From NCBI GenBank assembly GCA_036732565.1, contig DAINCF010000274.1, positions 1-9,349 of the forward strand: a DNA stretch of 9,349 nucleotides, in the 5' to 3' direction. The notes below the pieces were generated by a model that was not told the DNA's origin, did not search any database, and saw only the letters and a list, made by a program, of their open reading frames with translations. Positions 1-5,610 of this stretch are shown piece by piece (the first letter of the stretch is position 1; each line of letters opens with the position of its first letter). Source of the stretch: JAIVJN01 sp036732565. Lineage in GTDB: Bacteria; Acidobacteriota; Vicinamibacteria; Vicinamibacterales; UBA2999. Made by a program: the position numbers and the translations under genes.

Positions 1-2
1 GT

Positions 3-30
3 GTAGGGGCGGCTCGCGAGCCGCCCCTAC
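3..30. repeat. Perfect 28-bp GC-rich palindrome upstream of pyrH
   Basis: Bases 3-16 (starting GTAGGGGCGG) are the exact reverse complement of bases 17-30, giving a 14-bp stem with no unpaired centre as DNA. In RNA the innermost bases would form the loop. It lies just before pyrH and may be the terminator of the gene to the left, probably tsf, although no T-run follows it. A related palindrome with the same GTAG/CTAC ends is at 5574-5606, so it may instead be a dispersed intergenic repeat. The palindrome is directly seen; the role is inferred. Confidence 0.75.
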
Positions 31-45
31 GTTGACCGCTCACGT

Positions 46-51
46 TATACT
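46..51 (+). promoter_or_regulatory. Putative -10 box of pyrH (TATACT)
   Basis: TATACT matches the sigma-70 type -10 consensus in five of six bases and ends only 8 bases before the pyrH ATG. A start of transcription about 7 bases downstream would fall at or next to the ATG, giving a leaderless or nearly leaderless mRNA. In keeping with this, no Shine-Dalgarno sequence lies in 52-59 (pyrimidine-rich). No -35 box is found at normal spacing; the TTGACC at 32-37 is only 8 bases away. Confidence 0.4.
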
Positions 52-59
52 CTCTCCAC

Positions 60-794
60 ATGCCTGCCGAGCCTGACTCGTCGACCCCCAGTTATCGTCG
101 CATCCTCCTGAAGTTGTCCGGTGAGGCCCTGATGGGCGAGCAGCAGTACGGCATCGATCCGGCGATCGCCACGCGCATCGCGCAGGACGTCAAAGATCTT
201 CAGGCCACCGGCGTCGAAACCGCCATCGTCATCGGCGGCGGCAACATCTTCCGCGGGCTGGCGGCCAGCGCCAAGGGCATGGATCGGTCGACCGCCGATT
301 ACATGGGCATGCTGGCGACCGTCATGAACGCGCTGGCGCTGCAGGACGCCCTCGAGCAGCAGAACGTGCCGACGCGCGTGCTGACCGCGATCGAGATGCG
401 CTCGGTCGCCGAACCGTTCATTCGTCGTCGCGCCATTCGCCATCTCGAGAAAGGCCGCGTCGTCGTCTTCGCGGGCGGCACGGGCAACCCGTACTTCACC
501 ACCGACACGGCGGCGGCGCTGCGGGCCATGGAGATCAAGGCCGAGGTCATCCTCAAGGCCACGAAAGTGGATGGCATCTACTCCGCCGATCCCATCAAGG
601 TGCCTGACGCCACGCGCTACGATCGCATCTCGTACCTGCAGGTGTTGCAGGAGCGCCTGCAAGTCATGGACGCAACCGCCATTTCCCTCTGTATGGACAA
701 CCGCCTTCCCATCGTCGTCTTCAACCTGCGCGTGCCGGGCAATATTCGTCGGGTCGTCATGGGTGAAGCGGTCGGTACGACGGTGACGGCGTAG
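60..794 (+). CDS. pyrH: UMP kinase (uridylate kinase)
   Basis: This cytoplasmic enzyme phosphorylates UMP to UDP with ATP, the committed step towards UTP and CTP. The 244-residue length is normal for bacterial PyrH, a hexameric amino-acid-kinase-fold enzyme unrelated to eukaryotic UMP/CMP kinases. Visible motifs are the N-terminal KLSGE (18-22), the glycine-rich GGGNIFRG (59-66), DRSTADYMGMLATVMNAL (75-92), FAGGTGNPYFTTDTAAALRA (137-156) for UMP and phosphate binding, KATKVDGIYSADP (166-178) in the nucleotide-binding part, and MDATAISLCMDN (203-214). The ATG at 60 places the conserved YRRILLKLSGEAL block about 12 residues in, as is usual. No Shine-Dalgarno is seen, but a TATACT box ends 8 bases upstream. 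frr follows after 131 bases, matching the widespread rpsB-tsf-pyrH-frr order. The enzyme family is typically activated by GTP and inhibited by UTP (family knowledge, not visible here). Confidence 0.97.
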   Translation: MPAEPDSSTPSYRRILLKLSGEALMGEQQYGIDPAIATRIAQDVKDLQATGVETAIVIGGGNIFRGLAASAKGMDRSTADYMGMLATVMNALALQDALEQQNVPTRVLTAIEMRSVAEPFIRRRAIRHLEKGRVVVFAGGTGNPYFTTDTAAALRAMEIKAEVILKATKVDGIYSADPIKVPDATRYDRISYLQVLQERLQVMDATAISLCMDNRLPIVVFNLRVPGNIRRVVMGEAVGTTVTA

Positions 795-804
795 ATAAAC
801 AGCC

Positions 805-911
805 GGCAGTCGTAAGTCGGCAGTCGGAAGTCGTCAGTCGGCAGTCATGAGGCACGCGGACGCAGGCGAGCATCAGGATTGGCGACCTCGGACTGCCGAC
901 TGGCGACTGCC
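805..911. repeat. Inverted arrays of a 7-bp repeat between pyrH and frr
   Basis: Six consecutive heptamers of the form G[GT][CA]AGTC fill 805-846 exactly (GGCAGTC, GTAAGTC, GGCAGTC, GGAAGTC, GTCAGTC, GGCAGTC). After 30 bases the reverse complement appears at 877-911 as five heptamers in phase: GATTGGC and GACCTCG (degenerate), then GACTGCC, GACTGGC, GACTGCC. The outer arms 804-827 and 889-912 pair at 21 of 24 positions, so a transcript through this gap could form a long stem. The array fills almost the whole pyrH-frr gap and ends just before the frr ribosome-binding site. It may act as an attenuator or be a lineage-specific simple repeat; the sequence does not decide. Confidence 0.85.
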
Positions 912-925
912 GAAAGAGGCACTTT

Positions 926-1495
926 ATGGACGTATCAGATCTCAAGGGTCTGTTTGGCGAGATCAAGAAACGGATGGATGCGCAGATCGACTTCGTGCGC
1001 AAGGAGCTGGCGGGCGTCCGCACCGGGCGAGCCTCGACGAGCTTGCTCGATAGCGTCCACGTCGACGCCTACGGCAGCAAGATGCCCCTGAATCAGATTG
1101 CGTCGCTGTCGGTGCCGGAGCCGGCGCTGATCGTGGCCCAGCCGTTCGATCCGTCGCTCATCAAGGCCCTCGAGACCGCGATTCGATCGGCGGACCTCGG
1201 CTTGAATCCCGCCAACGACGGCAAGGTCGTGCGCATTCCGATTCCGCCCCTCACCGAGGAGCGCCGCAAGGAACTGTCTCGACACGTGCACAAGATGACC
1301 GAGGAAGGTCGCAATCACGTCCGCGTCGTGCGCCGTGAGGCGAACGACAAGCTGAAGAAGATGCTCAAGGAGCATCAGATCTCGGAAGACGACGAGAAGC
1401 GGTCCCTCGACGAAGTGCAGAAGATCACGGACCAGCACATCAAGGCCATCGACGATCTGCAGCAGAAGAAGGATGCGGAGCTGCTCGGCAAATAG
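926..1495 (+). CDS. frr: Ribosome recycling factor
   Basis: RRF works with EF-G to split the post-termination ribosome and free mRNA and tRNA for another round of translation in the cytoplasm. At 189 residues it is close to the family's usual 185. Hallmarks are the LAGVRTGRAS helix segment (28-37), YGSKMPLNQIA (49-59), the hinge and beta domain around NDGKVVRIPIPPLTEERRKEL (97-117), and a long, highly charged C-terminal helix with REANDKLKKMLKEHQISEDD (137-156). The start at 926 is supported by AAAGAGG (913-919) six bases upstream. It sits 131 bases after pyrH in the classic order, and the gap holds a large inverted repeat array that could affect read-through from pyrH. The next gene, thrC, starts 40 bases after the stop, so co-transcription is possible. 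Translation-essential and well conserved; no anomaly seen. Confidence 0.97.
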   Translation: MDVSDLKGLFGEIKKRMDAQIDFVRKELAGVRTGRASTSLLDSVHVDAYGSKMPLNQIASLSVPEPALIVAQPFDPSLIKALETAIRSADLGLNPANDGKVVRIPIPPLTEERRKELSRHVHKMTEEGRNHVRVVRREANDKLKKMLKEHQISEDDEKRSLDEVQKITDQHIKAIDDLQQKKDAELLGK

Positions 1496-1505
1496 CCGTT
1501 CGTAG

Positions 1506-1526
1506 GGCGCTCCTTCCAGGGGCGCC
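1506..1526. repeat. GC-rich hairpin between frr and thrC
   Basis: GGCGCTCC (1506-1513) pairs with GGGGCGCC (1519-1526) over 8 bp with one G-U pair and a 5-base loop. It is preceded by CGTAG, resembling the GTAG ends of the palindromes at 3-30 and 5574-5606. No T-run follows, so it is a weak terminator candidate; it may belong to the same dispersed family. It also lies over the region where the thrC ribosome-binding site would be. Confidence 0.55.
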
Positions 1527-1535
1527 AATCCATCG

Positions 1536-2717
1536 ATGTCTTATTTCACCCATTTGGAGTGCGCCTCGCAGTGCGGCGCGGGACCGTTCGATCCGCGTGA
1601 GCGGCACTTTCTGTGTCCTTCCTGCAGTCTTCCGCTGCTCGCGCGCTACGACCTGGCGGCCGCGCGTGCATGGTCCCGTGACACGCTGCGCGATCGTGAG
1701 CCGACGATGTGGCGCTATCGCGAGCTGATGCCGCTGCTGCCTGGCGACGAGCCCGTCACCCTCGGTGAGGGCTTCACGCCGCTGCCTCACGCCACCCGGC
1801 TTGGCGCGTCGCTGGGACTGAGCAAGCTCTACATCAAAGACGAGTCGCTCAACCCCACGAACTCGTTCAAGGCGCGCGGGCAGTCCGCGGCCATCACGCG
1901 CGCCAGGGCGCTGGGCGCGACCACCATTGCCCTGCCCACGGCGGGCAACGCCGGGAACGCCGCTGCGGCGTACTCGGCGGCCGCGGGCCTCGCGTGCGAA
2001 GTGTTCATTCCCAAGGATGCGAAGCAGCCGTTCATCGACGAGTGCCGGCTCTACGGCGCCAACGTCACGCTCGTCGATGGTCTCATCACGGACGCGGGCC
2101 GCATGGCCGCGGAGCGCGGCAAGCCGCTCGGCTGGTACGATGTCTCGACGCTCAAGGAGCCCTATCGCGTCGAAGGGAAGAAGACGATGGGGTACGAGCT
2201 GGCCGAGCAGTTGAACTGGGCGCTCCCCGATTGGATCATCTATCCGACCGGAGGCGGCACCGGCCTGGTCGGCATGTGGAAAGCGTTCGCCGAGCTCGAG
2301 GCGATCGGCTGGCTCGGCTCGGCGAAGCGACCGAAGATGGTGTCGGTGCAGGCGGACGGCTGCGCTCCCATCGTCCGCGCGTTCGAGCAAGGCACGGAGA
2401 AAGCCGCGCCCTGGGAAAACGCGCGCACGGCCGCGGATGGTCTCCGCGTCCCCCGCGCGATCGGCGACTTCCTCATCCTGCGCGCGATTCGTGAGAGCGG
2501 CGGAACGGCGCTCGCGGTCTCCGACGATCAGATGATCGACGACATGCTCGCGATCGGTCGGGAGAGCGGCATCTCCGCCGCGCCCGAGGGTGGCGCCGCG
2601 CTCTCCGCGATTCGCCGTCTGGTCGAGGATGGCCGCATGAAGGCCGACGAGACGGTCGTGCTCTTCAACACCGGCGGAGCGTTGAAGTATCTCGACGTCA
2701 TTCGACGGTCCGGCTAA
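1536..2717 (+). CDS. thrC: Threonine synthase (PLP-dependent)
   Basis: Threonine synthase converts O-phospho-L-homoserine to L-threonine and phosphate, the last step of threonine synthesis, with pyridoxal phosphate in the cytoplasm. The 393-residue protein has a fold-type II PLP layout. A cysteine-containing N-terminal segment (C9, C13, C27, C30) looks like the small ribbon seen in many ThrC proteins. ESLNPTNSFKARG (103-115) carries the Schiff-base lysine K112, PTAGNAGNAAAAYSAAAG (134-151) is the substrate/PLP loop, GGGTG (239-243) is the phosphate-binding loop, and LFNTGGALKYLD (376-387) closes the site. NSFKARG in place of the commoner GSFKDRG fits a divergent threonine synthase subgroup. 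A related beta-eliminating PLP enzyme of the same fold, such as a diaminopropionate ammonia-lyase relative, cannot be fully excluded. The start at 1536 gives a full N-terminal segment. AGGGG at 1518-1522 is the only ribosome-binding candidate and is rather far away (13 bases). The stop codon lies in a hairpin loop. Confidence 0.85.
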   Translation: MSYFTHLECASQCGAGPFDPRERHFLCPSCSLPLLARYDLAAARAWSRDTLRDREPTMWRYRELMPLLPGDEPVTLGEGFTPLPHATRLGASLGLSKLYIKDESLNPTNSFKARGQSAAITRARALGATTIALPTAGNAGNAAAAYSAAAGLACEVFIPKDAKQPFIDECRLYGANVTLVDGLITDAGRMAAERGKPLGWYDVSTLKEPYRVEGKKTMGYELAEQLNWALPDWIIYPTGGGTGLVGMWKAFAELEAIGWLGSAKRPKMVSVQADGCAPIVRAFEQGTEKAAPWENARTAADGLRVPRAIGDFLILRAIRESGGTALAVSDDQMIDDMLAIGRESGISAAPEGGAALSAIRRLVEDGRMKADETVVLFNTGGALKYLDVIRRSG

Positions 2718-2768
2718 AGCCGGACCCCACGCCCCCTTTCGGGCGTGGGGTTCGCCTTCAGGCGAACC
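2707..2768. terminator. Chain of three hairpins between convergent thrC and glycosyltransferase
   Basis: Three hairpins follow each other with 2-base overlaps. The first is GGTCCGGC (2707-2714) with GCCGGACC (2719-2726), and its TAAA loop contains the thrC stop codon. The second is CCCCACGCCC (2725-2734) with GGGCGTGGGG (2741-2750). The third is GGTTCGCC (2749-2756) with GGCGAACC (2761-2768). All stems are perfect. The chain fills the gap between thrC (plus) and the glycosyltransferase stop at 2775 (minus), so it probably ends or protects transcripts from both sides. There is no clear T-run, so classical intrinsic termination is not certain. Confidence 0.7.
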
Positions 2769-2774
2769 TGGACT

Positions 2775-4358
2775 CTATTGCGCGCTGGCGACGACCGGCT
2801 GGCCCAGATCGAACATGCGGACCTGACTGTTGCCGGTCTCGAGCCGCACCGGCCTGAAGCGCCCCAAGTACTGAATCACGTCCGGCTTCTGCTGGCCGAG
2901 GACGGTCCACTGGAAGGTGACGAAGTAGCGCGCCTTGTAACGCTCGCGGAGGCGCTCGAGAAAGGCTGCGTCAATGGCATGCACGTCGACGCTCCACCCC
3001 TGCCGGTGCGCGTAGAACAGCGACATCGGCGAGTTCGTTCCCCCGGTGTCGTAATCGACGCTGACCACCATGTCCTCCGGACGGGTGATCGATCGGATCT
3101 CTTCACCGATGATCACGAAGTGCATCTGCAGGGTGTCCCGGCGGTACAAGTGCTGCAGCACGCCGCTGAACCGAAACGCCATGACCGCAGCCACGACCAG
3201 GCAGACAGTCACGCCGACGGCGCGCAGCGACCATGCTGGCACGTGCACCCTGCTGAACAGCGGCGCGGCTGCAATGCCGAAGAACATCGCCAGCGGCGGG
3301 ATCAGCGGCAGCTGATGGAACTGGTGCCAGAACTGTCCCTCCGCGCTGCCGACGAGCAAGAGCAGACCGGCGGCCAGCCACGCATCGAGCACGATCGTGT
3401 AGCGCTCGCCTCTCGCCAGCCACCATCCGATCAACGCGCCCACGAAGCCGAGCGTCGCCAGGTGCAGGGTCCAGAATCGATCGACCATCTCCCAGTAGAA
3501 CTGTGGATCGCGGAGTCGCGTGGCGGTGGTCCAATGCGACACGGTGGCATACGCGCTCTCCGCGAGACCCAGCTCTGGCCCGTAGCGTCCGGACGGACGA
3601 AAGATGGCCTGCGTCAGGCCGGTGGTCTCGGCGATGCGGTCCGCCCACCAGTACCACGCGACGATCAAGACGACCGACGTCACGCCGCCAATCAACAGGT
3701 GGCGATCGCGAAAGAGCCCCCATCGACGATGGCGCCATGCGAGGGCCACGATCGGGACGCCGACGATGACGCCGGGCAGTTTCACGAGCCCAGCCAGCGC
3801 GGTGCATGCCGTCGCGATCGCGAGGCGTGCCGGAGATGGCGTGGCGAGCGCACGATGCCACGCCAGTAGCGCGGCGATCGAGAACGTCACCATCGGCGTG
3901 TCCGACAGGACGCTGCGCCCGAAGAACACCGTCGACGGCGCGATCGCCAGCAGAAACGCCGCGCCGCGTCCGACCGCGAGCGAAAACAGATCGCGTCCGA
4001 GCACGTAGATGAGGGCCACCGAGGCCATTGAGAACGCGATCGTGATGACCCGTGCGCTCTCCTCGGATTCCCCGAACGCACGCCACCACAAGCCGATCGC
4101 GTAGTGCAGCAGCGGGAACTCCATGCCGACGATCCCGACCTGCCCTCCCCAACTGACTTGCGGCGCGAACAGATTCCACGTCGACTCGGCGAAGTGCCGC
4201 GCGATGTCCGCGTTGGTGACCTGACGCCAGCTGTGGCCGTCGACGAGCGGGACGTCGACGCGATAGAGCCGAAACAGCAGCGCCAGCGACAGAATGGCGA
4301 GCAGAGGGACGTCGACCTCGAAGCGACGCCTCGGCGCGTCCGTCGCGGTCTCAGTCAT
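2775..4358 (-). CDS. GT-C fold membrane glycosyltransferase (GT39/PMT-like), copy 1
   Basis: This 527-residue integral membrane protein resembles the dolichyl/polyprenyl-phosphate-sugar dependent glycosyltransferases (GT39, PMT type), which move a sugar from a lipid carrier to an acceptor on the outer face of the membrane. The first hydrophobic segment is at about 17-33 and is followed by DGHSWRQVTNAD (40-51), where acidic residue D40 sits in the first external loop, as expected for GT-C catalysis. Next come PQVSWGG (66-72), GMEFPLLH (78-85) and LSDTPMVTFSIAA (151-163). Further membrane segments lie at about 105-123, 178-208, 221-238, 298-315, 325-338, 348-367 and 378-396. EGQFWHQFHQLPL (340-352) is conserved with copy 2. 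A soluble C-terminal part follows, with GGTNSPMSLFYAHRQGWS (439-456). The ATG at 4358 was chosen over longer in-frame starts because those lie inside pfkA and the paralogue supports this N-terminus. It starts 10 bases after pfkA and is probably translated from the same mRNA. Sugar and acceptor are unknown. Confidence 0.85.
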   Translation of the reverse strand: MTETATDAPRRRFEVDVPLLAILSLALLFRLYRVDVPLVDGHSWRQVTNADIARHFAESTWNLFAPQVSWGGQVGIVGMEFPLLHYAIGLWWRAFGESEESARVITIAFSMASVALIYVLGRDLFSLAVGRGAAFLLAIAPSTVFFGRSVLSDTPMVTFSIAALLAWHRALATPSPARLAIATACTALAGLVKLPGVIVGVPIVALAWRHRRWGLFRDRHLLIGGVTSVVLIVAWYWWADRIAETTGLTQAIFRPSGRYGPELGLAESAYATVSHWTTATRLRDPQFYWEMVDRFWTLHLATLGFVGALIGWWLARGERYTIVLDAWLAAGLLLLVGSAEGQFWHQFHQLPLIPPLAMFFGIAAAPLFSRVHVPAWSLRAVGVTVCLVVAAVMAFRFSGVLQHLYRRDTLQMHFVIIGEEIRSITRPEDMVVSVDYDTGGTNSPMSLFYAHRQGWSVDVHAIDAAFLERLRERYKARYFVTFQWTVLGQQKPDVIQYLGRFRPVRLETGNSQVRMFDLGQPVVASAQ

Positions 4359-4368
4359 GGCGTGAGTA

Positions 4369-5451
4369 TCAATCTCCGAAGCCGATCCCAATCGCACGCG
4401 CAGTCTGCAGCAAATCGTAATCCAGCGGAACCGTCTTCGTCTTGCCGACGACGTCGGCCAACGGCACGGGCACGAGATCGGGCGGGTTGTTCGCCACCAT
4501 GGTGCCGAACATGCCAGACAGACACAACTCCACGGCCTTGCCGCCAAAGCGCGTCGCCAGCACCTTGTCGAACGGCGTCGGCGCGCCGCCGCGCTGCAGG
4601 TGCCCGAGGACCACGTGCCGGGTTTCCTTCCCGGTCAACAACTCGAGCTGATGCGCCACTTGCGCGCCCATGCCGCCGAGCCGCTCGACGTGGCCAGTCT
4701 TGGCTTCGGAAATCAGCGACACTTGACCGCCCACCGGGCGTGCCCCTTCGGCGACGACCACGACGCTGAATCGCGCCCCCAACGACTCTCGTCCACGCAG
4801 ATTGTCGACCACGCGATCGAGATCGAAGGGGATCTCCGGGATGAGGATGATGTCCGCGCCGCCGGCCACGCCGCCGTGCAAGGCAATCCATCCTGCATAG
4901 CGGCCCATCACCTCGACCACGAGGATACGCCGATGCGCTTCGGCCGTGGAGTGCAGACGATCGATGGCATCGGACGCAAACGACACCGCCGTGTCGAAGC
5001 CGAAACAGCTGGTCGTGCCCCAGATGTCGTTGTCGATGGTCTTCGGCACACCGACGACCGGGATGCCGCGCAGCGCGAACTGATGCGCGATGTACAGCGT
5101 GCCGTCACCGCCGATGACCACCAACGCGTCCAGGCCCATGCGCCCGAACGTCTGCACGACGCGATCGGAGTAGTCGATCTGTCCTTCCGGCGTGTCGAGG
5201 GGGGACTCGAAGGGGTTGCCGCGATTGGTGGTCCCGAGGATCGTCCCGCCGATGCGCAGGATGCCAGTGACGTCTCGCGGCAGCAGCTGGCGTGTGCGCT
5301 TCGGATCCAACAGGCCATCGAAGCTATCTTCGAGGCCGATGACCTCGATGCCTTGATTGCATGCTGATTTGACGACCGCACGAATGACGGCGTTGAGACC
5401 TGGTGCGTCTCCTCCGCCGGTGAGGACACCAATTTTCTTCACGGGTGACAT
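4369..5451 (-). CDS. pfkA: 6-phosphofructokinase, group III (mixed-substrate) type
   Basis: This cytoplasmic enzyme phosphorylates fructose 6-phosphate to fructose 1,6-bisphosphate, the committed step of glycolysis. The 360 residues show GVLTGGGDAPGLNAVIRAVV (8-27), GGDGT (114-118), PKTIDNDI (136-143) with the catalytic aspartate D140, MGRYAGWIAL (182-191), E235 in VVAEGARP, and GHLQRGG (283-289) for sugar-phosphate binding. Glycine 117 is at the position that is Gly in ATP enzymes and Asp in pyrophosphate enzymes. Lysine 137 is at the position that is Gly in E. coli PfkA and Lys in pyrophosphate enzymes. This Gly/Lys pair is the mark of the group III or mixed-substrate family, whose members include ATP users. 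ATP is therefore the likelier donor, but pyrophosphate is not excluded. GGGAG is 3 bases from the ATG, and a TATAGT box ends 9 bases upstream. A membrane glycosyltransferase follows after 10 bases. Confidence 0.95.
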   Translation of the reverse strand: MSPVKKIGVLTGGGDAPGLNAVIRAVVKSACNQGIEVIGLEDSFDGLLDPKRTRQLLPRDVTGILRIGGTILGTTNRGNPFESPLDTPEGQIDYSDRVVQTFGRMGLDALVVIGGDGTLYIAHQFALRGIPVVGVPKTIDNDIWGTTSCFGFDTAVSFASDAIDRLHSTAEAHRRILVVEVMGRYAGWIALHGGVAGGADIILIPEIPFDLDRVVDNLRGRESLGARFSVVVVAEGARPVGGQVSLISEAKTGHVERLGGMGAQVAHQLELLTGKETRHVVLGHLQRGGAPTPFDKVLATRFGGKAVELCLSGMFGTMVANNPPDLVPVPLADVVGKTKTVPLDYDLLQTARAIGIGFGD

Positions 5452-5460
5452 CTGCTCCCG

Positions 5461-5466
5461 ACTATA
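5461..5466 (-). promoter_or_regulatory. Putative -10 box of pfkA (TATAGT)
   Basis: On the minus strand TATAGT lies 9 bases before the pfkA ATG. As for pyrH, transcription starting about 7 bases downstream would leave a leader of only a few bases. A GGGAG at 5453-5457 would then be at the very 5' end or absent from the transcript. No good -35 box is seen at the usual distance; that stretch borders the 8-bp repeats. A longer transcript from further upstream is also possible. Confidence 0.4.
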
Positions 5467-5485
5467 CCAAACGGAAATGAAGGGG

Positions 5486-5509
5486 CTGGGTGCCTGGGTG
5501 CCTGGGTGC
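5486..5509. repeat. Three perfect 8-bp tandem repeats upstream of pfkA
   Basis: CTGGGTGC occurs three times without a break (minus strand GCACCCAG). It lies 35 bases upstream of the pfkA start, between the TATAGT box and the terminator-like hairpin of the preceding gene. The unit differs in length and sequence from the heptamers between pyrH and frr. The repeat is directly seen; no function is evident. Confidence 0.85.
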
Positions 5510-5533
5510 CAAATGCTAGACGCACAAAGAGAA

Positions 5534-5561
5534 GAGGGCGAGGAGTTGTCTCCCCGCCCTC
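5534..5561 (-). terminator. Rho-independent terminator-like hairpin after the FN3-like gene
   Basis: GAGGGCGAGGAG (5534-5545) and CTCCCCGCCCTC (5550-5561) pair at 11 of 12 positions around a TTGT loop. Read on the minus strand, the hairpin is followed directly by TTCTCTTT. It is 50 bases after the stop of the FN3-like gene and before the pfkA promoter region, so it would separate the two transcripts. Confidence 0.7.
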
Positions 5562-5573
5562 GCTGTTCTTCCC

Positions 5574-5606
5574 GGTAGAGGCGGGGGACTCGGCCCCGCC
5601 TCTACC
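5574..5606. repeat. GC-rich palindrome with GTAG/CTAC ends, after the FN3-like gene
   Basis: GGTAGAGGCGGGG (5574-5586) is the exact reverse complement of CCCCGCCTCTACC (5594-5606), with a 7-base loop. It begins 4 bases after the stop codon of the FN3-like gene on the minus strand. It resembles the palindrome at 3-30 in its outer ten bases on each side (GTAGRGGCGG), with a different centre. It may add to transcript termination together with the hairpin at 5534-5561, or be a copy of a dispersed repeat. Confidence 0.7.
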
Positions 5607-5610
5607 CAAG

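Noticed and set aside
32..37. TTGACC as a -35 box for pyrH
   Set aside because: It is only 8 bases from the TATACT box, far too close for a sigma-70 promoter.
1440..2390. Minus-strand open frame (316 codons) opposite thrC
   Set aside because: It is antisense to strongly conserved PLP-enzyme motifs, has arginine-rich low-complexity composition, and overlaps the end of frr.
2745..3869. Long plus-strand open frame (374 codons) opposite the first glycosyltransferase
   Set aside because: Its translation is rich in R, H, D and E with no recognisable motif, and it lies antisense to a well-supported membrane protein with a clear paralogue. It is a shadow frame of GC-rich DNA.
4359..4547. Longer N-terminus for the first glycosyltransferase (63 extra residues)
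   Set aside because: The extra residues lie wholly inside pfkA in another frame, are rich in Cys, Arg and Trp, and have no counterpart in the paralogue, which begins near the ATG at 4358.
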